DNA of 64,000 nt from Phyllostachys edulis (GCA_036346405.1 CM070567.1:48161633-48225632); one strand, 5' to 3'. Counted from the stretch's first letter, positions 35,329 through 46,871 are shown. Numbers and translations are program-made. Notes: a model not told the origin generated them from the letters alone.

Positions 35329-36105
35329 CTCCCACCGAATGTGCGTGGAGACCTACTCAAACCCTTGTATGACGACACTCCACACCTCGGGGTCCAAAGA
35401 GAAGCTTCGGTGAGCGATGTAGAACATCTCCGATTCGGGCATTCTCTAGGTTCGTGTACCAAATCGACTTCTTTGGAAATCACTTAGGTCAACACCTTGC
35501 GGACTTTCACGAATCGTACCAACACCGTAATGCACTTTCAATCTTGTGAGCTCCGACATGACTGCAAATATTACAAACGTTGCAACCAGTGATTTCTCGA
35601 CATACATTCCCCATATACGTGGTAAACAAATAAGTAGCTACATCGCCGCCTACATTCGCCGAGAACAAGAACAAACAAGAGTATTACCTTCGTTCGTCTT
35701 TCTCTTTCATGTCTACAGCTCCTCTCCTCCCGAACCGCCCTCTCCCGAGCTCTGCTCCTCCCTGTGTACCTCTCCCAAGCTCCTCTCCTCCTATTGTCTC
35801 CCTCTCTCGAGCTCCTCTGCTTCTCCCTCTCCCTACCTTCTCCCCTTTTTCTCCTCTCCCGATCTGCTATGCTTGTCCGCCGAGACAAATGGTGAAAGAA
35901 ATCATGACAGGATTTGAGCTGCCTTTCTATATGACCGTGTAGTCGCTCAACCGTAGGACGACTTGACAGGAAGTGCTGGCCCAAGGGTTGAGCGACACGT
36001 GCCCAAGTCGCCATACGGTTGGGCGACTTTGATTGAGCTGCGAGCAATTCGCTCTGCTGTATGGCGACTCTATTCAAGTCGCCATACCATGAAGCGACGA
36101 CGCCT
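35329..36105. other. MULE right subterminal region
   Basis: Holds a polypyrimidine stretch (about 35700-35880) and, from 35938, a series of AGTCGCC/GGGCGACT hairpin units. The 204-codon minus-strand ORF at 35571-36185 runs through the terminal repeat and the pyrimidine tract and is rich in Arg/Glu/Ser; I regard it as non-coding. Confidence 0.5.
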
Positions 36106-36279
36106 CGAACGTTTAAATCGCTGTTCCATTGGGCGACTTGAATATGTGTCGCACTGCGGTTGGGCGACTTGCCGGACTCACCCAACCGTACGGCGACACG
36201 AGATTATTTCTGTAAATAAAAATTAAGCGATATTATTTCTGTATTTTCGAATAAAAAATAGATTGTTTATAAAAAATTC
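36106..36279 (+). repeat. Right terminal inverted repeat of the MULE
   Basis: Inverted match of 31874 to about 32046. It ends AAAAAATTC at 36279, directly before the right copy of the 10-bp target duplication. Confidence 0.85.
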
Positions 36280-36303
36280 GGCGCTTTGCCTTGTTTGTCA
36301 CTA

Positions 36304-36895
36304 CCAAGATAGTTAGGATTGTGATCCTATTTTTAGAGTCTTACGATTCTACGATAGTCTGTCGATTCAAATCTCACTGTCGATCTGACCCACTCAATAT
36401 AGTTATGATCGTGATCCTACCTTAGAGTCTTACGGTTTTACGAATCCACTACAGCTTGTCGATCCAAATCGCACTGTCGATCCTACTCGTAGAGCCTGAG
36501 GGCAATTTTTTTTAGAAGTCAGGCTTTGCTGATATTTTGTTTTAGAACAAAATTTGTTGATATTAATTTCTGAAAATGAAACTATAAATAAACAAAGAGC
36601 ATGCAAAATATTGTATCAGCGTGGTAATGTTAGTACAAATATCTATATTATGGCATGAGCAATCTTAAGCTTGATAATGATAAACTATTTTTATTATTGG
36701 AGTATGTTTAGCTGCTTTTAAGGAACATGCAAGTGGTAAACCATATAAAAATTATAAAAACTTATAATATAGATGTTAAATATGTGTATTTTTACAATTC
36801 CGTAGAATCGCTGATTCTACAATTCGATACTACGATTTCAATCCTACCGGAAAAAAAATCGATTCAACTTAGAATCTCGACTCTGACTATCTTGG
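36304..36895. mobile_element. Small element with 10-bp inverted ends CCAAGATAGT, possibly non-autonomous
   Basis: It begins CCAAGATAGT and ends with the exact inverse ACTATCTTGG at 36895. The flanks share CACTA (36299-36303 and 36897-36901), offset by one base. The left third holds a roughly 85-bp block that is directly repeated (36304-36390 and about 36400-36485, sharing 'gtgatcctac', 'agagtcttacg' and 'cactgtcgatc'). No ORF. It could be a hAT- or CACTA-like derivative; the family is not assigned. Confidence 0.45.
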
Positions 36896-39800
36896 ACACT
36901 ACTGCTCCAGCCGTGTCGTCGAAGGCCCGAGCCAGACGCCATGCGGTGCCAAGCTAGCACTGCAGCCCTATTTCTAATCTTGTCAAAACAAGGAAGGAAT
37001 TAATAGCCCTACTGACAAGGTAAGGGAAAAGGATTCAGACACGGGATCGAAAGCCGCACGCAATTTGCGACGCCTGGATACGATGGATTCCCTGTTTGGT
37101 TTCCTCATAATTTACCCGTCTCCGATTCGTTTGGATTCCAAAGAGGCCTGAAATATCGATTCGATCCGGAAATAAAATTGCTTGATCAGCTCTACGTTTT
37201 TATTGGTTGGTTCTTTAAAGCACACAACTATATATATTATAGGGACCTTAGAATAAGTTCCATAGCAAATTGGCGTATGTATACACGGACCCTTCCCAAA
37301 TAGACCTGCTCTTCTCCACCTTATCTTCGTTTCTTGATCAGAACTTTTTTTTTATTAATTGATTCTTTTTTAATTTTTATTTTAAAGTTAACATCCGGCG
37401 CACTTTATTTCCAATTCTAATTCTTTTAGTCACGTCACCATTCATAACGTGACAAAACAACACTGTCACGCGGTAGGATAAGTCCGCTAAATAGTATTTT
37501 TTATCACGTCACTAGTCGTGGCGTGACCAAACAACACTATCATGTCACAAGTTGTGACGTGACAAAAGATACGGACGACGTCGAAATGAATTACCTTCCC
37601 GGAGATCTTCAGTTGCATATCCGCTGGCTGTAAGGCTAACACAGGTTTCAGCCATTAGATTCGGCAGTAAGGCACGTTAGGAAAGAAGAATTTCCGTAGG
37701 AGTTCTCCAGGTATAGATTTATTTTCGTACAAAAAGTTCAAGTTCTTATATTCTAGGCAGATCGCAAGTCTACTAGATAGGGGTATTGCCAAGTTAATTT
37801 GCGTGCACAAATATTTAACTAGTTCTGCACGCAACTTCATTTCTTTGAGTAAATTAATGAAAATATTTATGCAACAACTTCTTTGAGTAAATTAATGAAA
37901 ACATTTATGCAACAACTGCAGAAAACCCCAGGCATTGCAAAATTATCACTTTACACATGTTTGTGCCAAAATATTTCACTCGTGTATTTTGCAAAAATAG
38001 ATAGTTCTTGGAGGTGTTGCAAAATATCCTACAGACGCACTCGTATATGTGTAAAGGTGGGTACCAGGATTTGAATCTAGTGAGTGGAGGCGTACTTCCA
38101 CAACTTCACCATCCCATAAAAGGTGATTCTCTCTAATAAAATGGTCAGGTAATTGAAAGGTTGTTAAAATCACTACTCTAGTGGTAGAATCTTCCCAATC
38201 AGTGGCGGAGCCAGGAATTTTATAATGGGAGTACACACTTTAAAGATTAAAAAAAAATCTTGTACGACATATAAATAATTTCACAAGTTCAACACAATTA
38301 CACAAAAAGTTCAAAATTAGTTAATAGTGCAATACAACTAGTTCAAATAAAATCTTACATGAATAAAAGAGTCCTAAATAGGTAATAGAAATCACAATAC
38401 CATACGACGCGATCTCATTCCTTAGAAACACTATCAATGATGCATTTAGATTGAGGCATTGGACAATTGGCTTTGGGGGAGATTGGCCGGCTAAGCTCCT
38501 CTTTCTTTTCCTTTCTATCCTATATAATTCCTAATTTCCTATCGTTGGCCGGCCCGGCTTTCCTCTTCTTGACTTCTTCCCAATCTTTCTCTCTCACACT
38601 CTCTTCATTTCCTCTGGAGTCTGGCTCGCCGCTTGGGCTTGCGCTTGATCGCCTCGGTGCCCCTACCGATCATGGGCTGGGCCTCCTCCTTTCTTCCCAT
38701 CCGCCACCCAAGCACCTCTGTGCCCCCACGGTGCCCGCCCACGCCCACCTGCTCCCTCACTGCGTGCCGTGGCTCGCTCGGCCACCTCGCACTGCCTGCC
38801 CAAAGCGCCTCCTCCTCAGGGCTTATCAACGACATTACTAGCGATTCTGCTTCATGCGGGTGAGTTGCAACAGAATCCGAATCGAGGACGGGTTTTTGTA
38901 GTTAGCTCACCCTCGCGAGATCATGACCCTTTGTCCCGTCCATTGTAGCACGTGTGTCGCCCAGGGCATAAGGGACATGATGACTTGGCCTCATCCTCTC
39001 CTTCCTCCGGCTTAATACCTCCTTGTACATATGTTTGGTCTGTTGGTCATGGTCTTAGTGGATCAGTATGAGCAACAGACAACCAAAATATAACTTCGGG
39101 ATTCCATGTCTCCATGTACAAATGTTTGATCATGGTCCTGTGGATCATTGTGCACAACAGACAAGCAAGATATCTCAAAGCATTCATAAGGGCATGAGGA
39201 AGAATTTAGATACCATAGCAATACCATTGTGTCGGTCTAAACAAACCGGAAGAAAAGGGGAAAGAAGCCATGGATAATATCACCTAGCAGGTATTAACTA
39301 ATCTCAAATTGCAAGTTACGTTTGGACTCTATGTAGCACTCATGCTTACAACTACAAAAGTTCGGTAAGATCATCTTAAAGTTCAGTCAGATCATCTTGC
39401 TGAGAAAAAAAAAGAGTGCAAATTTGAAGTTTCGCTGTACCCATCATACAAACAATTAGAAACTGTAAGTCAATCATTACTCTCGCAAACTGCTGGAAAT
39501 ATTTGAATTATACTTCTCAAGTGATGCAGGCATTAGATAAACTAGCTAGATAATCTTAAATTAATGATATAGAAAGGATATGCTTATTCATATTGCCATT
39601 GTTAATTTTTAGCATTAGGTTCACAGCATGGATTTCTAGAGGAGTGCATCATTACCATCTAAGTTTTTGTAACAGATCTCCGGATGAAAAGCAAGGCAAA
39701 TGTTAGGGCCTATTAGGTGTCTCAAATAATCAAATTCAATGGGTTAATGTCGCAATCAGGAAGCTCATATATTTGGGCATGGCTTGATATAGCGAAGTTC

Positions 39801-40790
39801 ACATATTCGGGCATGGCTTGATATAGCATTTATCTAGCGATAAAATAAACCTGTATCCACATAAACTTAATGGCCTATGCCCGAAACTGAGCATACCTAA
39901 AAGAAAATTTCATTTTTTTGGGAGTGCCTGTGGCCCTGCCGCCGCCCATGTTCCCAATGACATGGAATCAAAGTCACAATTCGAGCAGTGAATAAGATAG
40001 AAATTTAATAATAAAATTAGGTGCCAAATGACCAAATAAACTGTAGGATCGTTAATAACAATCAGAGAGAGTGAATGATTGTGAAAGATTTTTCGCACCC
40101 TACGTTGCTTTTGCCCGAGCTGCAAACTAAATTGCGCTGCCTTCCCCACGCACGTACTACTGTCGCACCTAGTGCTATCGCCGAAACCACCAGCCTAAAT
40201 CTGTCCAGCCGGTACCACCTAACCTCCTCAGAAATTCTCACGTCAAGCTCTCGTACACAGCCGCCCCTAGCACATGTGCAGCTCCAAGCACATCATGTAC
40301 AGAGACACAAGCCGCCACCAACGCTCACGCATGAACACATAGACCAAAAAGCTGCTAGCAATAAACAAATCCAAAACCTCAAGCCGCAACAAGCACTCCT
40401 TGCATGTCTACAGCCACCATGGCAATCTTTCTATATAAAAGCTGGTGGAGTCGAGGTTCAGCCAGGGTGTCCACGTCGGCTCGTTTTCGTGGTCTGTCCA
40501 ATTTCCGCGCCGCTCGCGTCGCGTTCGTCCGATTCGATTTCTTCCGAAGCACTCGTCTGCAGCCTCGCGTCGTCACTGCTGTCTGGTGTGCTCCAGACGC
40601 TTCCTCTCCCGCTTGCTTTAGGTCACTCGCGTTTGGCCTCTCCGCCTCACTTCCTGCCTTTTTCTCTCCTTCCTCGCTTCCTCGCTTGTGTCGGCTCCTT
40701 GACGAGCGGAGAGCTCTAGAGGAGTTGGGACTCCCACGGAAGGGCACCGCTGGGCGGGCGACAGCCGCGGCAGGGTCCTGAGCCTGGCTG
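36896..40790. other. Intergenic region with small duplications; no gene recognised
   Basis: Imperfect 'cgtgacaaaacaacactgtca' copies lie at 37455, 37525 and 37545. A 38-bp tandem duplication lies at 37841-37916. 'Agtggcggagccagga' at 38200 is a phrase common in old plant repeats. A diverged roughly 90-bp direct duplication lies at 39027-39175, and a roughly 35-bp duplication around 'ttcgggcatggcttgatatagc' near 39770-39825. GC-rich stretches (38470-38870, 40130-40790) give ORFs on both strands without recognisable domains. The one at 40130-40790 may be the promoter region carried with the following pseudogene. Confidence 0.4.
37841..37916. repeat. 38-bp tandem duplication
   Basis: TTCTTTGAGTAAATTAATGA and the following bases to GCAACAAC occur twice in a row with one difference (aaatatt versus aaacatt). 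Confidence 0.9.
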
Positions 40791-41049
40791 CAGGGGCGAT
40801 AGCGCGAACCATTCCGTTTCCCTCCATAAAACCCAACCGCCCAACCCACTCACCCCCACCCCAACAGCGACAGGCCACCTCCAACCCCTCCTCTCCCTTC
40901 CTGCCGCCGCAGTAGCCTCCTCAACCGCCTCCTCCGCCCCTCCCAAATGGGGCTCAGGCTTGGGCAAGGGCTGGGGGCGATGGGCCTCAGCCTCCTTGTC
41001 CCCACCGATCCCGCGCCGGAGCCGGCTCCAGAGCCGTCCCAGCCGTCGT

Positions 41050-42323
41050 GGGGGCGTCCTACGGCTGCGGGGAGCTGTGTAGCACTACGAGTGGGGCCGT
41101 CGTGGGGGCGCCTTTCTCGTCGCGTGCCATGCCGGAGGAGGAGGGGAAGGTGGGGTTGACCCTGATCGGCCGTATGCGGAGCTGTGGATGGGCACGCACC
41201 CGTCCGCCCCGTCATCGCTGGCCTCCGACGACAACGTCTCGCTCAGGGAGTGGCTGGCCCATGGCCCCGCTGCGCTGCTTGGTTGCGCCGTGGCGGTCGG
41301 CTGGGGCGGCGACCTCCCATTCCTCTTCAAGGTGCTGTCCGTGGCCAAGGCGCTCTCCATCCGGGCGCACCCGGACAGGGAGCTGGCTAGGGCGCTCCAC
41401 GCGCTACGCCCCGCCACGTACCCGGACGGCAACCACAAGCCCGAGATGGCCGTCGCCGTCACCGAGTTCCATGCCCTCTGAGGCTTCGCCGGCATCCAGG
41501 TGTGTGCTCCTGCGTTGCGTGTGTGCGCACGTCGTGCTATTGCATATTGTTGATTGAACGATTATTGGTTTTTTTGCCATGGTGCTGATGGATGGGTTGG
41601 TTGACTTGGGATTGATAATGGATGGCATCAGCTGATGGCACCCGTGAATCAGTTTGTTAGGGGGGTCTGATGAGTTAGTCGAGTTGTTTGTTGGACGTGG
41701 CAAGCAGATTCCATGGATGATTCCTGATGGGTTGGTGGGGAGAGTCGACTAATGTCTAAACGTCAAGTGGGGTGGGGATCTGGCTGCTGATGAATTCGGT
41801 AATAATTAAAGGGATTCGTTAACTATATAAAAAAGCATTTGCTCACTGACAGCCCAACGATTGTCCTCATCGTTTGCCGAAGTATCGATTTTATTCCTCC
41901 CTGCAATTTTTGTTTTTATACAAAAATGTTAGAAGAAGAGGTTAAAAAACTTCTGTCATTTGAATCTTTTCGTTCCTTCCAAAAAGGAATGCGAAGTGTT
42001 CCAGACAATCAATTGTCGACAATGTGTATATATTAGCTCCGAGGTTTTTGGAACTGTAAGTATTGACTGTTCATAGAATTATGAACTAACTTATTTGTAC
42101 TGTGACCAAGGAGCTTAAGGATGTTTTGAGGACTGTACCTGAGGTTCGGGAGTTAGTTGGCAAAGAAGAAGCTGTGAAGCTTATGACTGTCAAACAACAT
42201 GATAGAGGCATTGGAGTAAGATCTCATTTGCAATCAGCTTTTACTAAGTTAATGATAGCAAGTAAAGAAGCAGTTTCTGAAGCATTTACAAAACTGAAGA
42301 GTCGCTTGAATGGTGAGAGTAAG
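41050..42323 (+). pseudogene. PMI (pseudogene): Type I phosphomannose isomerase pseudogene, exons 1-2 only
   Basis: Exon 1 frame (41083-41499) reads HYEWGRRGG, RPYAELWMGTHPSAPSS, WGGDLPFLFKVLSVAKAL, AHPDRELARALHAL and NHKPEMAVAVTEF. Exon 2 (42111-42323, 71 codons) reads ELKDVLRTVPEVREL to LNGESK, joined by a GT-AG intron (41500-42110) in phase 0. These match plant mannose-6-phosphate isomerase, the zinc enzyme interconverting mannose-6-P and fructose-6-P at the start of GDP-mannose and ascorbate synthesis. Lesions: TAG at 41080-41082 where Gln precedes HYEWG, TGA at 41479-41481 where Cys is usual, no ATG in frame, and Arg in place of the zinc-binding Gln before AHPD. The C-terminal half, with the last zinc-binding His, is absent. 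It is a dead fragment that kept its introns, so it is not retrocopied. Confidence 0.88.
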
Positions 42324-43149
42324 GTAAAAATCTTTTCTGAATTATTCTTGACAGACATTTTATGTTTATTTGAATTACCTATAATTTGTGTTAGCTACGA
42401 GGTTGATGTTAGTGTCTTTCCTTCCCCCATTGCTCCATTTTTGTCAACTTGTTTTGTCCGTCTTTGTGTATATATCATGGTAGCATGGATTGACTACATG
42501 AGATTATTTTCCCTTCTAATAATTTCTCTTAAGTAACATTGATACATATCTTTTCCTTCTTTACAGTTGCTATATGGCTTCAATAATGCAAGTTATGTTT
42601 TCAACTCATCCTTTTATATCACAGTTGGTTCTACTTTCTCATACGACACTTCACCATTTGTTGTCTAGTGTTGCAATTTTTCCGCTTTTCACCTTCAGCA
42701 GCACCTGCCCTTTCATTTATTCATTGAATCTTTTCAGATACTTGGAGAAGCAGAGCTTGAAAGCTGCATTTGCAACTTCCCCAGCTGATCTAACACTGGA
42801 CCTCAACATGCAAATGTAAGTATGCACCACCTGATGTAGTTTTCTTATCTTTTAATGCTAAATGTCATTTTGATACATAAAATAGATGTTTTGCCATTTA
42901 TTCCTTACGCTGCAAGCATCATAGCATGTCTACAAATTTCTTTACAATTCTCCTGAAACACCATCACAAACAGCATGACTACTATTAGCATCTGATTCTG
43001 GTGAGCCCACACTTTTTTTTTGCTGGCATTGGGTGGCCGCTGTGGGAAACTCACCCAAGTGATGTAAGTGCGTACTCATCTAGGGTTTTATATTGTTACG
43101 TATTGTTGTTTCCCTTCTTCTTACATCTGTATTAAGTTTTGTCCCACTG
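42324..43149. other. Non-coding stretch between the PMI and galactosyltransferase fragments
   Basis: Starts with the GTAAAA donor after PMI exon 2. It looks like intron or intergenic sequence. An exon-like block at 42740-42819 (open frame, AG before and GTAAG after) has no protein match I can name. The expected next PMI exon is not here. Confidence 0.35.
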
Positions 43150-43336
43150 CAGCTCTTGGTACTTATATTTCTGTACACTACACTTCTGGGTGGACAAGAA
43201 GAATCTGGGCGACGTGGCCACCACGAGCTGCGGAGGAATTACCTAGCAAAGTTAAGTTTTCTCTTTAGCACGGCAATTACAGCTTGGGATGCAGAGTTCT
43301 ATGTCAAAGTTGATGATAACATTAATCTTGACTTGG
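43150..43336 (+). pseudogene. Beta-1,3-galactosyltransferase (GT31) fragment
   Basis: Across two frame changes the sequence reads AAEELPSKVKF and then FSTAITAWDAEFYVKVDDNINLDL, followed by a GTAACT donor at 43337. This is the catalytic heart of plant family 31 galactosyltransferases, closest in wording to the B3GALT12-14 group; the DDN is the DxD-type metal and UDP-sugar site. The intact enzymes are Golgi membrane proteins adding galactose to glycoproteins or glycans. Only about 60 codons are present, with no membrane anchor or C-terminal part. It lies 0.8 kb after the PMI fragment in the same orientation, suggesting two captured or shuffled gene pieces. Confidence 0.75.
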
Positions 43337-44440
43337 TAACTGGTTTTTTCATTTTTTTTTATAGAAATTTTTATACCTAGTATTGATTCCAACTCAATTC
43401 TTTTACTCCTTACAATATGTGTACCTATTGTATGATACAGAGAACAATTCTTTTTATAAAGTTCTTTTTCTCTCGTGACCAAAATCGCTTTTGTTTAGCA
43501 CCGGACGCCAAGACGCGCGAGGGTTTCTAGTTTTCTTTAACTCAATGCAAGACTTTGTCTATCGTACATCCTCATGATGACACCAATAGAAAACTATCTA
43601 TTGCCTCCAGCCGAGAGCACCGAATCACCCTGCCGCTAGCAGTTGCCCGCAAAAAGCCTGCCACGCACACGCCTGCTATGCTTGCCATGTGCTCGCCCGA
43701 GTCACAGTTGCCAGCCCCATAATTTCTTTCCAGCCGCCGCCAGCACCACGTCCAGATACCAACAACCACATGAAACCTACAGGAGCCTCTCGTGATATAT
43801 ATTCTGTTCAGCTTGCTTTGCACAGCCAAACTCCTAATTCTTTTTATATCCGTACAACCTTCAAACTCTAATCATTCACGTACGCCCACTAGTTCTAAGG
43901 CCCAATACATAGACTTAACACCTGATTACAAACTATCTAATTTTAGACACCCTAAAACTGTCACGTGTCATAGCCTCCAGACCGCACATTCGTAGCTTCA
44001 ACACGCATCATCCATCTTTGATTTTCACGTGCCCCAACTCGAGCTCTACCGTCTCCTCCAGCATCCTTGACCCTCTGGACCATGACTTTGCACCAAACCA
44101 TCTCCCGGTCACCGCCGTAGACCACGATCGCCTCCGAGTTACCCTACACATGCAAAGACCAAAACAATATATTTCCCTGGCACAAGTTCTTCTCAACTTG
44201 ACCGTCATAAGTCCACACACACCACACGCTTCAAATATCATCAGTACCCAACATTGACAATTATTCATCAACTAAAATATACTAGACCTAGCCACATGAT
44301 CTAACATAAACACTCATATCACTGTTGAAATACACATCTAATCGCTACTCTAGTGGTAGCATTAGGTATGATCTTAAATTCTACTATTCGATTCTAAAAT
44401 ACGATTCTAGTGTCTTTTTTTTTTTTGTAATGTCTGTTTA
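43337..44440. other. Intergenic stretch, no gene seen
   Basis: Mixed composition. ORFs at 43572-44271 on both strands have no domain content. The palindromic 15-mer CTACTCTAGTGGTAG at about 44345 also occurs near 38174, so the two sites share a small repeat. Confidence 0.35.
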
Positions 44441-44449
44441 CTGCTGATT

Positions 44450-44682
44450 CCATTAACCCGAGGCCGCAGTTAAATCACTGTCGACCAACGGGATTACATC
44501 CATGGGAACCGTATCTGGCCAGAGCATGACTTCGCCTGGTTCCTTACTAGCACTAAAGCTGGCCAAAGCATGAGACACTTTGTTACATGACCGAGGCTTA
44601 CAAGAGACCGAGACATCAATAAAAGAGGAAAACATAAGAAACTTTGCCTCCCTGTACAAGACACCATGCCTTGCCAAATCAT
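44450..44682 (-). pseudogene. RNase H-like tail of an L1-type LINE (minus strand)
   Basis: The minus-strand frame reads VSCKPRSCNKVSHALASF, then an acidic tail and stop. The R..N..AH.LA pattern is the end of the plant RVT_3/RNase H-like domain that closes many LINE polyproteins. Only this tail remains, directly beside the LTR end at 44704. Confidence 0.65.
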
Positions 44683-44703
44683 GTTCGGAACTCAGGAGCG
44701 CAG

Positions 44704-46240
44704 TGTAACGACCTCATTTTTCAGGCCACAACAATTTCCGTAACCGCCTAGGATTTCAGTTACAGATAGAACAGTATCATACCTGCTCACGAACATTTAA
44801 AAAATATTAATTTGATTAAAATATGATCCAATAGCTATTTTTCAACAGCTGAGTGGGCAATTCAAGCCTAAAACTTTAACTTACAATCAAAAGAGCCAAA
44901 GAGCTTCCACAGAAAAGCTTGAGTGTCGTAACCCTAACACGTTCTCCAATGTGTCATTCATTCCTCTGATATACCTACTGATAAAAATTAAGCAAGTTTG
45001 TATACACAATGTATTCAGTAAGCCACATAGGAAATCTATTTAAATACACGCCAAGATTTCATTTGGTTGTTGAGGGGGAATTACAACACTTTGAGTTTAA
45101 AACAATAAAACCATAATAATAATAAGAGGGGGTTTTCAACATCTGTAATTACCACATTAACATATCAAAATATCTACTTATGCCTCATTTACTGGAATCA
45201 CCCATGAATACATCTCTATTAACCAAAAGCACGACGTATTCGAATATCATTGATTATACTCTGTAGAGTTGCCCAACTTTACCCACAATATACCTCGGAC
45301 TTATAATGTCATGCAATAAACACACAACCTAATAGCGTGTGACTAAGTTGAGATAACAAAGCTTTTTCACCGCTCTTCCTTTCTAGCTTCTACTCGGTAG
45401 GTTCTTGGCCAAACAGCAATCGGGAGAGCATCGTTCAATGGTGGAATTCGTGGCCCGGTGCTGCATGGATCTACCATTGTATAGATCAGCGAGTGACCTT
45501 TTGAGCCCACTCTGGTCACACCCCTTATCCGCTGCTGCTCTTTACCACTAGAGCATGTGCCACCTGTAGATATTCGATTGGAAATATCAGTGTACTGAGC
45601 TAGGTCGGATATATCAAACCTGTGGTTGAGCAAGTTCTATGTCTGTTACTTGGCACAAGGTTCTAGTCCTTATTTGTCTCAAGTGAGGAGATGGACCCTC
45701 AACCATCTGGTGGGTGTCCACCATCTTGGCCTCACTTTCAACTTACTTTCCACAGTCTATTGGGTGAGGAGATGGACTCCCAACCAATTCGTGGTTATCC
45801 ATCCTCTTGGCCTCAACCCTCAACTCACTTTCAAAAGTCTATTGGCAAGTAGCCAAACACACTTATCGATGTCCGTAAAACAATTGTGTGACATTAGCCT
45901 ATCCATATTTACCAATGTATGATTATATTAATACTTAAGTTTGTCAAGGTGAATATGACATACAAGATCATAAATGGGCTTTCATGTGGTAGGAATTAGC
46001 TATTCATCATGACATTCCAAACTATTATTTCATAATAGAATAAAAAAAAGCATAAACATCATAATGAAAGTAATAGTATTAATAATTATGACGTGAGCTC
46101 AATATGATCAAAGAATGTGACTTGCCTCCATGTCCGTAGTCCTCAATTGGATCTACTTCTCCTACATCTTGATCAACGTCTTTTGTAGCTTGATGTTCAA
46201 ATTTGAATTATAACGCGAAAAAAAAATCAAACGCATAAGT
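44704..46240 (-). mobile_element. Chromovirus-type LTR fragment (minus strand)
   Basis: Read on the minus strand it contains 'ggaggcaagtcac' near 46120, a 'gtgggtaaagttgggca' block near 45280 and 'atattcgaatacg' near 45240, the same ordered landmarks as in the LTRs at 12795-15180 and 4228-8957. It ends GAAAAATGAGGTCGTTACA at 44704. The start on the minus strand is not clear and lies before or at about 46240, next to AT repeats. No coding region accompanies it, so it is a solo or truncated LTR. Confidence 0.5.
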
Positions 46241-46384
46241 CTGAGCTCAATAATGGCGAGCTGGGAACAAAATTGATTGAATAAATCCGAAAAAGTACAA
46301 AAGAAGGGTGGTGTGGGTTTAAACAGTGTTTGGTTGGATTGAACAGAGTTAAAAATGGGATTGACAGACTAAAAACAGGCGAAA

Positions 46385-46434
46385 TGTATGTATGTATGTA
46401 CACACACACACATATGTGTGTGTATATATATATG

Positions 46435-46486
<52 letters not shown>
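46385..46486. repeat. TATG / CA / TA microsatellite
   Basis: A run of TGTA units, then CACACACACACA, TGTGTGTG, TATATG units and finally about 38 bases of pure TA. The IYIYIY-type ORFs across it are artefacts of the repeat. Confidence 0.95.
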
Positions 46487-46497
46487 ACGTCCGTTTC

Positions 46498-46846
46498 GTA
46501 CTCTTGGGAGTATGTACTCCTACTTCCAATATATCACTTAAACGAATATATTATACTTCTTTATCACTTTCAGTATACTTAAATACCAATTATAAGATAC
46601 TCCAATGTGACTTTGTTGAAAAATTTCTACTGGAGCCTTTTATTTTTGTTATATACCCTTTTTCTTATATAAAAGAAGTATATACACAAATTTTGCTATG
46701 AAAAGTAGACTTACATGAATTTTTTGATAGAACTCGCTTTGAAGTATCTTATAATTATTATTGACGTATGCTCAAATAGATAAAGAGGTATCATCATACG
46801 ATTTAAGTGATATATAAGAGGTGGGAGTATGTATTCCCAGGAGTAC
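46498..46846. mobile_element. Fold-back MITE, about 350 bp
   Basis: The outer arms pair: GTACTCTTGGGAGTA...CACTTAAACG (46498-46544) with the inverse of 46798-46846 (ending CCCAGGAGTAC). Inner blocks also pair: 'aattataagatactccaa' (46589) against the inverse of 'ttgaagtatcttataatt' (46739). Most of the element can therefore fold into one imperfect hairpin centred near 46670. A further copy of the terminal motif (TTTCGTACTCCCGGGAGTA) lies just outside at 46853-46871. Confidence 0.7.
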
Positions 46847-46871
46847 CACACATTTCGTACTCCCGGGAGTA

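Larger units (their letters stand above)
31874..36279 (-). mobile_element. Complete Mutator-like element (MULE), 4.4 kb, defective
   Basis: The flanks carry a perfect 10-bp duplication GGCGCTTTGC (31864-31873 and 36280-36289); MULEs usually make 9-11 bp. The ends are inverted repeats of about 165-175 bp, starting GAATTTTT and containing 'ctattttttattc', 'taatttttatttacagaaataat' and 'ctcgtgtcgccgtacggtt' on both sides with few differences. Both subterminal regions hold arrays of short hairpins built on AGTCGCC/GGGCGACT. Inside, on the minus strand, is a MuDR-type transposase with nonsense and frameshift lesions. No captured host gene is evident. It lies just 3' of the AIPP2-like gene. Confidence 0.9.

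Noticed and set aside
34695..35372. 225-codon plus-strand ORF
   Set aside because: It is the antisense shadow of the acidic N-terminal part of the MULE transposase and of the 59-bp duplication.
35571..36185. 204-codon minus-strand ORF in the MULE right end
   Set aside because: It reads through the terminal inverted repeat, hairpin boxes and a polypyrimidine tract; composition is Arg/Glu/Ser-rich with no domain.
40075..40849. Overlapping ORFs on both strands (up to 214 codons)
   Set aside because: All frames of a GC-rich stretch are open and none shows conserved motifs; more likely promoter or leader sequence near the PMI fragment.
43498..43535. Possible Helitron 3' end (GC-rich short stem followed by CTAG)
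   Set aside because: The stem is weak, no matching 5' TC end could be set, and CTAG is common; kept only as a hypothesis for the PMI/GT31 fragments.
46388..46582. ORF encoding alternating Ile-Tyr
   Set aside because: Direct product of the TA microsatellite.
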